Of a DNA stretch of 64,000 nucleotides, positions 50,761 to 59,895 are shown piece after piece. The notes below the pieces were generated by a model. That model was given only the letters and a program-made list of their open reading frames with translations, made no database searches and was not told the DNA's origin. Position numbers and translations under genes: made by a program. The DNA comes from Methylobacterium ajmalii (GTDB lineage Bacteria > Pseudomonadota > Alphaproteobacteria > Rhizobiales > Beijerinckiaceae): positions 1 through 64,000 of the forward strand of contig NZ_JACWCT010000125.1 in assembly GCF_016613415.1 (NCBI RefSeq). Direction: 5' to 3'. Each line of letters starts with the position of its first letter. Positions within the stretch are counted from its first letter, which is position 1.

Positions 50761-53700
50761 ATGCAAGTCCATAGACAGTCGAGACGCAAGACGATGGCCG
50801 CCCGCGGCTTGATCTCGCTCCTCTGCTCGACGATCTCTTACGCAGCGTTGGCCCAGTCGTCCGGGTACCAGGATCCGGGCCGCCCGGGCGACGCCGCGAG
50901 CTGGCGCACGCCGGAATATCTCGGCGACTGGGGCCTGACCTCGATGCGGGCCGACCAGGCCTATGCCCGGGGCGTCACCGGGCGCGGCGTCGTGGTCGGC
51001 TCGGTCGATTCCGGCTTCCTCGCCACCCATCCGGAATTCGCCGGCCAGGTGACGTCCCTCACCGTGCAGGGCAACTACCTCGCGGACGGCTACCGCTACG
51101 AGACCGCCGCGGGCGTGCGCAGCGACCTGTTCGCGGCGGGCAGCGCCTTCTCGGTGCCGGGCACCTGGATCCGCGGCGTCAACGACGATCACGGCACCCA
51201 TGTCGACGGCACCATCGTGGCGCGCCGCGACGGCACCGGCATGCACGGCGTCGCCTTCGGGGCGACCCTGCTCGCTACCAACACCAACGCCACCGATTCC
51301 GCGATCTACGGCGCCAACCAGGACTACGCCTACTTCAAGGCCGCCTACGGCAACCTGGCGGCCGCCGGCGCGCGGGTGATCAACTCGTCCTGGGGCAGCC
51401 CACCGCCCTCCGAGAACTACAACACCCTCGCCGGGGTCGCGGCCGGCTACGCCAAGTTCCAGGGCCGGCTCGACTGGCTCGACGCGGTCGCCGAGACCAC
51501 CCGGCAATACGGCACCATCATGGTCTTCGCCGCCGGCAATGCCGGGGTGAACAACCCGACCGTGCGCGCCGCCCTGCCCTACTTCGAGCCCGACCTCGAA
51601 TCGCGATGGATCGCCGCCTCGGGCCTGACCATCGACGACGGCACGGCGTTCAACCGCTGCGGGCTCGCCAAGTACTGGTGCATCGCCGCGCCCGGCCGCG
51701 GCATCCTGAGCACCGTGACCTCGACCGCGGGCGTGGCGGGCTACGGCTCGAAGAGCGGCACCTCGATGTCGGCGCCCCACGTCACCGGCGCGCTGGCGCT
51801 GGTGATGGAGCGCTTCCCCTACATGACCAACGAGCAGGCGCGCGACGTGCTGCTCACCACCGCGACCCATCTCGGCAGCGGCCCGGCCGACGTGCCGAAC
51901 GAGACCTTCGGCTGGGGCAAGATCGACCTCGGCCGCGCCATGAACGGCCCGGGCCAGTTCCTCGGCCGCTTCACCGCCACCCTGCCGGGCGGCACGCTCG
52001 ACATCTGGTCGAACGACATCTCGGACGCCGCGCTGCGCCAGCGCCAGGTCGAGGACGGCGCCGAGCACGCGACCTGGGTGCAGGTGAAGGCCGCCCGCGG
52101 CTGGAGCGCCGGTCTGCCGGCGGGCGCGACCGCCGACCAGCAGATCGAATACACCTGGCGCGAGGCGCGCGATCAGGCCTTCCTCGCCCGCACCTACCAG
52201 GGCGGGCTGACCAAGGCCGGGGACGGCGCGCTGATCCTGACCGGCGCCAACACCTATACGGGCTCGACCGAGGTGAATGGCGGCCTGCTCGCCGTGAACG
52301 GGTCGATCACCTCGATCGCCAACGTGAATGCGGGCGGCACGCTCGGCGGCAACGGCACCCTCGGCGGGCTCGCCGTCCGCTCGGGCGGCACCGTGGCGCC
52401 GGGCCTCGGCATCGGCACGCTCAACGTCGCCGGCAACGTCGGCTTCGCCCCTGGCTCGCTCTACGCCGTCGAGGTCGCCCCGGGCCGCAGCGACCGCATC
52501 AGCGCCACCGGCGCCGCGCGGATCGACGGCGGCACCGTGACGGTCGCGGCGGAGGGGACGGGCGGCGTCTTGAGCCCCGGCGCCCTGCGCGGGCTGCTCG
52601 GCCAGCGCACCACGATCCTGTCGGCGACCCAGGGGATCAGCGGCCGCTTCGACGCCGCGATGCCGGGCTACACCTTCATCGGGGCGAACCTCGATTACGG
52701 CACCGACAGCGTCGGCCTGACGCTGGCGCGCAACGCCACGACCTTCGCGTCCATCGGCGCCACCCGCAACCAGGCCGCGACCGGCGGGGCGATCGAGGCG
52801 CTCGGCGCCGGCAACGCGCTCTACGAGACGGTGCTGGTCAACGCCGATCCGGCGGCGGCGCGCTCCGCCTTCGCGTCCCTCTCGGGCGAGATCCATGCCA
52901 GCGCCGTGACGGCGCAGTTCGAGACCGCGTTCTTCGTGCGCGAGGCGATCCTCGACCGCCTGCGCCGGGGCGACGTCGCGGGCGCGCCGGTCTTCGGGGG
53001 GCTCTCGGCGGCCAGCCTGCCGGCGGCCTACTCGGCCGACCTGCCGGGCCGGGTCGCGCCGCCCGCCCAGGTGCCGGCGCAGCTCGCCGCGCCGCGGGCC
53101 TACGGGCTCTGGGGCCAGGGCTTCGGCGCCTTCGGCCGGACGCGGAGCGACGGCAACGCCGCCTCGCTGTCGCGCCAGATCAGCGGCTTCGTCCTCGGTG
53201 CCGATACCGGCCTCGATCTCGGCGGGCTCCCCGGCGCCTGGCGCGTCGGCGTCGCCGGCGGCTACACCAACACCAGCCTCGACGTGACCGGCCGGGCCTC
53301 CTCGGGCGTGATCGAGAGCGGCTTCGGCGGCCTCTACGCCGGCACCACCCTCGGGCCGGTGGCCCTGCGCTTCGGCGGCGTCGCGGGGGGCAACAGCCTG
53401 TCGCTCCGGCGCAGCATCCTGGCACCGGGCTTTGCCCAGGGGCTGAACGCCCGCACCAGCGGCCTCACCGCGCAGGTCTTCGGCGAGGTCGGCTACCGGG
53501 TGGCGTTCGGCGCGGCCGTGATCGAGCCCTTCGTCGGCGCGGCGGCGATCCGCATCGGCCAGGACGCCTTCACCGAGCGCGGCGGCCCGGCGGCCTTGTC
53601 CGGCCTCGGCCGCGACAACGATCTGGCCGCCACCACGGTCGGCGTGCGGGGCTCGACCCGGCTCACCGCCGACCTGCCTGTGTACCTGACCGGCCTCGTC

Positions 53701-53934
53701 GGCTGGCGCCGGGCCTACGGCGACGTGGTGCCCAAGGCCCTCCTCGCCTTCGGGGCCGGCCAGACCGGCTTCCTGGTCGCCGGCGTGCCGATCAACCGCG
53801 ACGCGGTGGTGGCGCAGGCCGGCCTCGACTGGGCGGTCTCCCCGGCGACGACGCTCGGCGTGTCCTATACCGGCCAGGCCGGCGAGCGGGCGCAGGACCA
53901 CGCGGTGAAGGGCAACTTCACCTACCGGTTCTGA
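50761..53934 (+). CDS. Subtilase autotransporter (type Va secretion)
   Basis: A 1057-residue surface protein. A signal peptide with a long basic N-terminus (to about residue 32) is followed by an S8 subtilisin domain with catalytic Asp in VGSVDSGF (near 83), His in DDHGTHVDG (near 144), the oxyanion Asn in AAGNAGV, and Ser in SGTSMSAPHVTGA (near 334). A passenger region with a PATR-like repeat (GDGALILTGANTYTGSTEVN, about 485-510) and a C-terminal beta barrel (about 780-1057, ending FTYRF) follow. It would be a cell-surface or released protease. The gene stands alone with a strong terminator. Confidence 0.94.
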   Translation: MQVHRQSRRKTMAARGLISLLCSTISYAALAQSSGYQDPGRPGDAASWRTPEYLGDWGLTSMRADQAYARGVTGRGVVVGSVDSGFLATHPEFAGQVTSLTVQGNYLADGYRYETAAGVRSDLFAAGSAFSVPGTWIRGVNDDHGTHVDGTIVARRDGTGMHGVAFGATLLATNTNATDSAIYGANQDYAYFKAAYGNLAAAGARVINSSWGSPPPSENYNTLAGVAAGYAKFQGRLDWLDAVAETTRQYGTIMVFAAGNAGVNNPTVRAALPYFEPDLESRWIAASGLTIDDGTAFNRCGLAKYWCIAAPGRGILSTVTSTAGVAGYGSKSGTSMSAPHVTGALALVMERFPYMTNEQARDVLLTTATHLGSGPADVPNETFGWGKIDLGRAMNGPGQFLGRFTATLPGGTLDIWSNDISDAALRQRQVEDGAEHATWVQVKAARGWSAGLPAGATADQQIEYTWREARDQAFLARTYQGGLTKAGDGALILTGANTYTGSTEVNGGLLAVNGSITSIANVNAGGTLGGNGTLGGLAVRSGGTVAPGLGIGTLNVAGNVGFAPGSLYAVEVAPGRSDRISATGAARIDGGTVTVAAEGTGGVLSPGALRGLLGQRTTILSATQGISGRFDAAMPGYTFIGANLDYGTDSVGLTLARNATTFASIGATRNQAATGGAIEALGAGNALYETVLVNADPAAARSAFASLSGEIHASAVTAQFETAFFVREAILDRLRRGDVAGAPVFGGLSAASLPAAYSADLPGRVAPPAQVPAQLAAPRAYGLWGQGFGAFGRTRSDGNAASLSRQISGFVLGADTGLDLGGLPGAWRVGVAGGYTNTSLDVTGRASSGVIESGFGGLYAGTTLGPVALRFGGVAGGNSLSLRRSILAPGFAQGLNARTSGLTAQVFGEVGYRVAFGAAVIEPFVGAAAIRIGQDAFTERGGPAALSGLGRDNDLAATTVGVRGSTRLTADLPVYLTGLVGWRRAYGDVVPKALLAFGAGQTGFLVAGVPINRDAVVAQAGLDWAVSPATTLGVSYTGQAGERAQDHAVKGNFTYRF

Positions 53935-53949
53935 TCGGCTGACGAACAA

Positions 53950-53988
53950 GGAAGGCCCGCCGCCTCGGCCGAGGCGGCGGGCCTTTCC
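53950..53988. terminator. Bidirectional terminator
   Basis: A perfect 15-bp stem AAGGCCCGCCGCCTC/GAGGCGGCGGGCCTT with a GGCC loop lies between the autotransporter stop and the 3' end of the shikimate transporter gene, which it can serve from both sides. Confidence 0.85.
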
Positions 53989-54013
53989 TGTCATGGGGTG
54001 GGGCAGGATCGGG

Positions 54014-55351
54014 TCAGCGCTTGCCCAGCAGCTCCATCGGCGTGCGGTAGGTCTCCCGCGCCGTGAAGATCGACACCGCGGCGATACCGGCCGTGACGGT
54101 GACGAAGGCCGCGACCGGGACCCAGCCGGTCGGGCCGTCGCCGAGGAGCGCGGCGCTGATCACCGGGGCGAAGCCGCCGAGCGCGAAGCCGATCTGGGTG
54201 CCGATCGCCATGCCCGACAGCCGGACCTTGGTGTCGAACATCTCGCCGTAGAGCGACGGCCACACCCCGTTGGCGGCGCTGTAGACCACGCCCGAGAGCA
54301 GGATGCCGAAGGTAAAGATCAGCGGGATGTTGCCCTGGCTGATCGCCCACATGTAGGGCCAGATCAGCGCGGCGGAGCCGAGCGCGCCGAAGATGAAGAC
54401 CGGGCGGCGGCCGATCCGGTCGGCGAGCGCCGCGAAGGCCGGGATCGCGCCGAGCGCCACCACGTTGGCGAGGATCAGCACGGTCAGCATCGTCGGGCGG
54501 TCGATCTTCATCGTGTTGACCGCGTAGGACAGGGTGAAGACGCTGAAGATCGTGCTCACCACCGAGACCAGCGCGGCGAAGATCACCCGCAGCACGTCGG
54601 CCCACTGGGTGCGGAACAGTACCGCGACCGGCAGGTCGGCCTTGGCGTGGGCCTGCGTCTCCTGCTCCTTCTCGAAGACCGGGGTCTCCGGGAGGGTGCG
54701 GCGGACCCAGAACCCGACCGCGACCACGAGGGCGCTGAGGAAGAACGGGATGCGCCAGCCCCAGGACAGCATCTGCGCCTCGGGCATCTGGGTGATCGGC
54801 AGGAAGACCAGCGTGGCGAGGATCAATCCCGCCTGGGTGCCGCTCAGGGTGAAGCTGGTGAAGAAGGCGCGCTTGTGGGCGGGGGCGTGCTCCAGCGTCA
54901 TCGAGTTGGCACCGGCCTGCTCGCCGGCGGCCGAGACGCCCTGGAGCAGGCGGGCGATGACGAGCAGGATCGGCGACAGGATGCCGAGCTGGTCGTAGGT
55001 CGGCAGGCAGCCGATCATGAAGGTCGAGAGGCCCATCAGGAGCAGTGTGAAGGTGAGCACCTTCTTGCGGCCGAAGCGGTCGCCGATATGGCCGAGCGCC
55101 ACGGCGCCGAGCGGCCGGGTGATGTAGGCGACGCCGAAGGTCGCGAACGAGGCGATCGCCGCCGCCTGCGGGTTGTTCGGCGCAAAGAACAGTTTCGGGA
55201 AGATCAGCGCCGCGGCGGTTCCGTAGATGAAGAAGTCGTAGTATTCGACCGCGCTGCCGATCCAGCTCGCGAGCGCGGCCTTCTTCGGCGTCTTCACGGC
55301 CTCGGGTTCGGCGACCGCGGCGGCGGGCGCGGGATAGACGGAGGAGGTCAT
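54014..55351 (-). CDS. MHS-family MFS transporter (shikimate transporter-like)
   Basis: A 445-residue, 12-helix proton symporter. GSAVEYYDFFIYGTAAALIF in the first helix, GHIGDRFGRKKVL between helices 2 and 3 and ERGARxSGMAIG-like VRLSGMAIGTQIGF are usual for the metabolite:H+ symporter family (ShiA, KgtP, ProP). Shikimate or dehydroshikimate is the likely cargo because the gene is followed on the same strand by shikimate dehydrogenase. The ATG at 55351 has GGAGG just upstream. Confidence 0.9.
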   Translation of the reverse strand: MTSSVYPAPAAAVAEPEAVKTPKKAALASWIGSAVEYYDFFIYGTAAALIFPKLFFAPNNPQAAAIASFATFGVAYITRPLGAVALGHIGDRFGRKKVLTFTLLLMGLSTFMIGCLPTYDQLGILSPILLVIARLLQGVSAAGEQAGANSMTLEHAPAHKRAFFTSFTLSGTQAGLILATLVFLPITQMPEAQMLSWGWRIPFFLSALVVAVGFWVRRTLPETPVFEKEQETQAHAKADLPVAVLFRTQWADVLRVIFAALVSVVSTIFSVFTLSYAVNTMKIDRPTMLTVLILANVVALGAIPAFAALADRIGRRPVFIFGALGSAALIWPYMWAISQGNIPLIFTFGILLSGVVYSAANGVWPSLYGEMFDTKVRLSGMAIGTQIGFALGGFAPVISAALLGDGPTGWVPVAAFVTVTAGIAAVSIFTARETYRTPMELLGKR

Positions 55352-55449
55352 CGGCGTTTCCTTGGGGATTGGGGACGGACGGGCCCGTTGGATCGGACCG
55401 CATTCTTCAAAGGCTTGGGTGGCGGCTCGGGCCGCCGACCGGGACCGGT

Positions 55450-56313
55450 TCAGGCCGTCCGGCCGAGCTCGGCGAAGTGGCGGAGCATCCGCTCCGGGTC
55501 CGGGGTCAGGCCGGTGATGAGGCGGAAGGCCTCGACCGCCTGGAACACCGCCATGCCGCCGCCGTCGAGGGTGCGGCAGCCGATCCGGCGCGCCTCGCGC
55601 AGGAGCGCGGTCTCGAGCGGGAAATAGACGATCTCGGCGACGAACAGCCCAGGATGCAGGTACTCGGCCGGCAGCGGCAGGCCCGGATACTTGTCCATGC
55701 CGGTCGGCGTGCAGTGGACGAGACCGTCCGCCGCCGCGACTTCCGCCGCCAGGTCGGTGCAGGCCCGCGCGCGGCCGGCGCCGAAGCGCGCGCAGAGCGA
55801 GGCCGCGACGCCAGCCGCCCGGGCCGGGTCGATGTCGTTGAGGACGAGATCCTCGACTCCGAGGGTCAGGAGCGCGTGGGCCACCGCCGCGCCGGCACCG
55901 CCCGCGCCGAGCTGCACGACGCGGGTCAGCGCCACGTCGGGCAGGCCGCGCCGGAACGCCTCGGCGAAGCCCCACCAGTCGGTGTTGTGGCCGATCCGCT
56001 TGCCGTCGCGCAGGACCACCGTGTTGACAGCGCCCAAGGCGGCCGCGTCGGGCGACAGCTCGTCGAGATGGGCGAGCACCGCCTGCTTGCAGGGATGGGT
56101 GATGTTGAGGCCGGAAAAGCCCATCCGCTCGGCGGCGGTCAGAAGCTCGGGCAGCGCGTCGGCACCCAGACCGAGCTTCTCCAGGTCGATCTTCTGGTAG
56201 AGGAGGCGCAGGCCCTGCGCGTCGCCCTCGTGCTCGTGCATCGGAGGCGTGCGGGACGCCTGGATGCCGTTGCCGATCAGGCCGGCCAGGACGGATCTGG
56301 GGGCTGCGCCCAT
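55450..56313 (-). CDS. Shikimate dehydrogenase (catabolic type)
   Basis: A 287-residue enzyme of the AroE/YdiB family. QASRTPPMHEHEG binds the substrate carboxylate, SGLNITHPCKQ carries the catalytic lysine (near 75), HNTDWWGF is the conserved Asp motif and QLGAGGAGAAVAHALL (near 137) is the nucleotide site. SRTP in place of SRSP and the location beside a dehydroshikimate dehydratase gene suggest use of shikimate or quinate as a carbon source rather than aromatic synthesis (inference). The MHS transporter follows 98 bases later on the same strand. Confidence 0.88.
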   Translation of the reverse strand: MGAAPRSVLAGLIGNGIQASRTPPMHEHEGDAQGLRLLYQKIDLEKLGLGADALPELLTAAERMGFSGLNITHPCKQAVLAHLDELSPDAAALGAVNTVVLRDGKRIGHNTDWWGFAEAFRRGLPDVALTRVVQLGAGGAGAAVAHALLTLGVEDLVLNDIDPARAAGVAASLCARFGAGRARACTDLAAEVAAADGLVHCTPTGMDKYPGLPLPAEYLHPGLFVAEIVYFPLETALLREARRIGCRTLDGGGMAVFQAVEAFRLITGLTPDPERMLRHFAELGRTA

Positions 56314-56373
56314 GATGCGGGCTCCTCTCTCGAACGTTCCTCGGATGACGCGATTGCGACGCGCTTGAGGTCA

Positions 56374-56393
56374 AATGTACTAACCAGTACGTT
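56374..56393. promoter_or_regulatory. TetR-type operator between aroE-like and quiC-like genes
   Basis: AATGTACT-AACC-AGTACGTT is an inverted repeat with 8-base arms and one mismatch, of the form often bound by TetR regulators (TGTACT-N4-AGTACA). It lies between divergent genes, so one regulator could control both. No TetR gene is in the window. Confidence 0.7.
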
Positions 56394-56500
56394 CATGTCA
56401 AGCGCGGAAGGCGGCGGGCCGCCCCCGCCCCGCGCCGGGCTCGACGGAGCCGGCCCCGTTTGCGATGGAGGACCGGCGCACAAGCAGACGGGAGAACGCA

Positions 56501-58420
56501 ATGCGGAAGGCGATCGCCACGGTGTCGGTAAGCGGCACGCTGATCGAGAAGCTGGAGGCGATCGCGGCGGCGCGCTTCGACGGGGTCGAGATCTTCGAGA
56601 ACGACCTCCTCTTTCACACCGGCCCGGCCCGCGACGTGCGCCGCTACGCCTCCGACCTCGGCCTGTCGATCGACCTGTTTCAGCCCTTCCGCGACTTCGA
56701 GGGCGTGTCGGACGAGCAGCTGAAGCGCAACCTCGACCGGGCCGAGCGCAAGTTCGACCTGATGGAAGAGCTCGGCGCGCCGCTGATCCTGGTCTGCTCC
56801 AACGTCGGGAACGAGGTCTCGGACGACGACGCCCGGATGGCCGACCAGCTCTACCAGCTCGCCGAGCGGGCGGCGAAGCGCGGCCTCAAGATCGGCTTCG
56901 AGGCCCTGTCCTGGGGCACCAAGGTGCGCACCTTCGACCGGGCCTGGGGCATCGTCGAGCGGGCGAACCACCCGCATCTCGGCCTGATCCTCGACAGCTT
57001 CCACACGCTCGCTCTCCCGGACGACTGGTCGGGTATCGCAAACCTCCCGGGCCAGCGGGTGTTCTTCGTCCAGCTGGCCGATGCCCCGCGCATCGGCATG
57101 AACCCGCTGACCTTGAGCCGCCACTTCCGCTGCCTGCCGGGCCAGGGCGACCTCGACGTGCCGGGCTTCCTCCAGGCGGTGCTCGCCTGCGGCTATACCG
57201 GCACGATCTCGCTCGAGATCTTCAACGACGACATGCGGGCCGCACCCCCGCGCCAGACCGCGGCCGACGGCCACCGCTCGCTGCTCTTTCTCGAGGAGCG
57301 GGTGCGGCGCACCGACGAGGCCGCCGCGCTCGCGCCCTCTGCGCCCAAGCGGCCCCGCCGCCGGGTCGAGCTGTTCGACCCGCCGCTGCCGCCGGCCATC
57401 GCCGGGCACCGCTTCATCGAGGTGGCGGTGGACGAGCGCTGCGAGGGCGCGCTGGCGCGTCTCCTCGGCCAGCTCGGCTTCACGCGGCTCGGCCGCCACC
57501 GCAGCAAGGCGGTGACGCTCTACGGCCAGGGCGAGATCCGCATCGTGCTCAACCGCGAACCGGATTCCTTCGCCTCGTCCTACTTCCTGATGCACGGCCC
57601 CTCGGTCTGCGCCCAGGCCATCATCACCGACGACGCGCTCGCGGCGCTCGGCCGGGCCGAATCCTACGGCGCGGCCCGCTTCGGCGGCCGCATCGGGCCG
57701 GACGAGAACTCCTTCCCGTCGATCCGGGCGCCCGACGGCAGCCTGATCATCCTCACCGACCCGCAGACCGGGAGCGACTTCGAGCACGACTTCGTGATGG
57801 AGGATGGTGCCGAACCGGCGGGCCTGCTCACCCGGGTCGACCACGTGGCGCAGGCCCTGCCCGAGGGCCAGCTCGATTCCTGGGTGCTGTTCTACCGCGC
57901 GGTGCTCGGGCTCGAGCCGGAGGACGTGGTGGTGCTGCCCGACCCCTATGGCCTCGTGCGCAGCAAGGCGATGTCGAACGCCGAGCGCACCATGCGGCTG
58001 CCGCTCAACATCTCGGAGAGCCGCAACACCGCCACCGCCCGCCTGGTGTCGAGCTTCGCGGGCGCCGGCGTCCACCACATCGCGCTCGCCACCGACGACA
58101 TCTTCGCGGCGGCCGAGCGCCTCAAGGCCGCCGGCGCGACGCTGCTGCCGATCCCGGCCAACTACTACGACGACGTGGCCGCCCGCTTCGGGCTCGACGA
58201 CGCGCTCATCGCCCGCATGCAGAGCCTGAGCATCCTCTACGACCGGGTCGGCGAGGGCGAGTTCCTGCAATTCTACACGACGCCGTTCGAGGAGCGGTTC
58301 TACTTCGAGATCGTGCAGCGCAAGGGCGGCTACGACTTGTATGGGGCGCCGAACGCCCCGGTGCGGATGGCGGCCTTGGCGGCGTTGCGGGGCCCGAACC
58401 TGTCGCAGGTGCTGCGGTAG
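56501..58420 (+). CDS. 3-dehydroshikimate dehydratase (sugar isomerase-HPPD fusion)
   Basis: A 639-residue enzyme of the QuiC/QsuB type that turns 3-dehydroshikimate into protocatechuate. The N-terminal part (about 1-260) is an AP-endonuclease-2-like TIM barrel with FDGVEIFENDLLFH and GTISLEIFNDDM carrying metal ligands. The C-terminal part (about 310-639) is a 4-hydroxyphenylpyruvate dioxygenase-like fold with VDHVAQAL (near 447), VHHIALATDD (near 524) and FYFEIVQRKGGY (near 602). GGAGAA lies 7 bases before the ATG. It feeds the shikimate/quinate route to protocatechuate, with the divergent shikimate dehydrogenase and transporter. Confidence 0.92.
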   Translation: MRKAIATVSVSGTLIEKLEAIAAARFDGVEIFENDLLFHTGPARDVRRYASDLGLSIDLFQPFRDFEGVSDEQLKRNLDRAERKFDLMEELGAPLILVCSNVGNEVSDDDARMADQLYQLAERAAKRGLKIGFEALSWGTKVRTFDRAWGIVERANHPHLGLILDSFHTLALPDDWSGIANLPGQRVFFVQLADAPRIGMNPLTLSRHFRCLPGQGDLDVPGFLQAVLACGYTGTISLEIFNDDMRAAPPRQTAADGHRSLLFLEERVRRTDEAAALAPSAPKRPRRRVELFDPPLPPAIAGHRFIEVAVDERCEGALARLLGQLGFTRLGRHRSKAVTLYGQGEIRIVLNREPDSFASSYFLMHGPSVCAQAIITDDALAALGRAESYGAARFGGRIGPDENSFPSIRAPDGSLIILTDPQTGSDFEHDFVMEDGAEPAGLLTRVDHVAQALPEGQLDSWVLFYRAVLGLEPEDVVVLPDPYGLVRSKAMSNAERTMRLPLNISESRNTATARLVSSFAGAGVHHIALATDDIFAAAERLKAAGATLLPIPANYYDDVAARFGLDDALIARMQSLSILYDRVGEGEFLQFYTTPFEERFYFEIVQRKGGYDLYGAPNAPVRMAALAALRGPNLSQVLR

Positions 58421-58522
58421 GTTTTTCGGAGGGGCGGGCACCCCGCCCCTCCTGGCCGGATCGCAGGGGCAGTGCACGACAATGGCGTGAAGCCTGGCGG
58501 TACGTGGCTTTCCCAACCGCGA

Positions 58523-58641
58523 CCTCATCCTGAGGTGCGACCGCAGGGAGCCTCGAAGGAGGGCTCCAGAAGTCTCCGAGATTTCTGGAGCCCTCCTTCG
58601 AGGTCAGTCGATCAAAGATCGACTAACACCTCAGGATGAGG
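58523..58641. repeat. Dispersed palindromic element, copy 3 (compound)
   Basis: The outer arms CCTCATCCTGAGGTG (58523-58537) and CACCTCAGGATGAGG (58627-58641) are exact inverted copies. Inside, a 21-bp perfect stem (58551-58571 with 58583-58603) encloses an 11-base loop, and a further perfect hairpin AGTCGATC/GATCGACT (58606-58624) sits between. The end sequence matches copy 2 apart from one base. Confidence 0.9.
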
Positions 58642-58780
58642 TTCGAGATGGGACAGGCCGACGTCACGTGTGAACGGCCCTGTCGTGTACCATCGACCGA
58701 GCCAACACAACTCCGCTCAACCGAATGACGCATGGGTTAAGATTTCCGTGGCGTGCTGGGGATCGGCAGGGTTCCTCAGC

Positions 58781-58815
58781 AAAAACCCCCGGACACCATG
58801 CGTCCGGGGGCTTTC
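58781..58815 (-). terminator. Terminator of the parvulin gene
   Basis: A 9-bp stem CCCCCGGAC/GTCCGGGGG is followed on the minus strand by TTTTT. It lies 20 bases after the stop of the peptidylprolyl isomerase gene. Confidence 0.88.
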
Positions 58816-58834
58816 CTTCAACCGAAGTCGCGTC

Positions 58835-59743
58835 TTACTTCTTCTCGTCCGCCTTCGGAGCGGGCGCCGGAGCCGCGGGGGCAGTCCCGACGCGCTCGAT
58901 CTTGGCCCCCTCGCGCAGCTTGGTGATGATGTCCTGCTGGGTCTTGCGGGTGAGGTAGGCCTCGACCTGCTCCTTCATCTCGTCGAAGCTCGGCACCGGC
59001 TTGCTGCGCTTCTCCTCGACCTTGATGACGTGCCAGCCGAACTGGGTCTTGATCGGGTCGGAGATCTTGCCGGCCTCGAGCTTGAAGGCCGCGTCGGCGA
59101 AGGGCGCGACCATCCGCTCCTTGGTGAACCAGCCGAGATCGCCGCCCTCGGCCTTGGAGCCGGGATCCTTCGAGGTCTCGGCCGCCACCTTGGCGAAGTC
59201 CTCGCCGGCCTTCAGGCGCGCGGCGATCTTCTTGGCCTCGGCCTCGTTGTCGACGAGGATGTGGCGGGCGTGGACCTCCTCCTCGGGCTTCATCGCCTTG
59301 ACGGTCTCGTCGTAGAGCGCCTTGGCGGCCTGCGGCGTGACGGCCTTCTTGGCCTCGCGCTCGAGGTACTCGTCGAGGAGGAGCTTGTCGCGGAAATAGG
59401 CGAGCTTGCGGGTGAAGTCGGGGCTCTCGGCCACCTTGTCCTTCTCGGCGGCCTGGGCGCCGATCTTCAGGTCGACCATGTAGTCGACGAGCAGGTTGCG
59501 CTTCTGCGCCTCGTCGACGCCGGGCAGCGACAGGGCCGGGTCGTCGGCCGCCACGGCGAGATCGCCGGCGGTGATGGTCGCGCCGTTCACCTTGGCCACG
59601 ACGGTATCGGGGGACTGGGCCGGGGCGGCGGACGGAGCAGCGGCAGGAGCGGCGGGGGCCGGCGCCTGGGCGAGCGCGGCGCCCGGCAGGAGGAGCCCGA
59701 GGGCGAGCGCGCCGTTGCGCCAGAAGGGGGAGAGGGTCGGCAT
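58835..59743 (-). CDS. Periplasmic parvulin-type peptidylprolyl isomerase
   Basis: A 302-residue exported foldase. A signal peptide (to about residue 25) precedes an Ala/Pro-rich linker, a SurA/PpiC-like chaperone region (about 45-150) and a rotamase domain (about 155-250) with EVHARHILV, GGDLGWFTKERMV and QFGWHVIKVEE. It helps fold outer-membrane or periplasmic proteins. A Lys/Pro-rich tail ends it. The ATG at 59743 gives the signal peptide; a longer frame exists upstream. Confidence 0.92.
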   Translation of the reverse strand: MPTLSPFWRNGALALGLLLPGAALAQAPAPAAPAAAPSAAPAQSPDTVVAKVNGATITAGDLAVAADDPALSLPGVDEAQKRNLLVDYMVDLKIGAQAAEKDKVAESPDFTRKLAYFRDKLLLDEYLEREAKKAVTPQAAKALYDETVKAMKPEEEVHARHILVDNEAEAKKIAARLKAGEDFAKVAAETSKDPGSKAEGGDLGWFTKERMVAPFADAAFKLEAGKISDPIKTQFGWHVIKVEEKRSKPVPSFDEMKEQVEAYLTRKTQQDIITKLREGAKIERVGTAPAAPAPAPKADEKK

Positions 59744-59895
59744 GGCGTGATCCTTGGGGCCCGTGCGCGAGGTCGTTTTCAGACGGCGGACAGGTGGCAA
59801 AGATCGGCCGACAAGACAAGCGGCGCACGGCGCCGCAGCGGCAAGGGAGCAGCCGCGCACCCGCGGACCTCTCCGGCCCGCGGGTGCGGATCGGT

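Larger units (their letters stand above)
58421..58834. other. Intergenic region with palindromic element
   Basis: The 414-base gap between convergent genes holds the palindromic element (58523-58641) and the terminator of the parvulin gene. No gene is seen. Confidence 0.6.
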
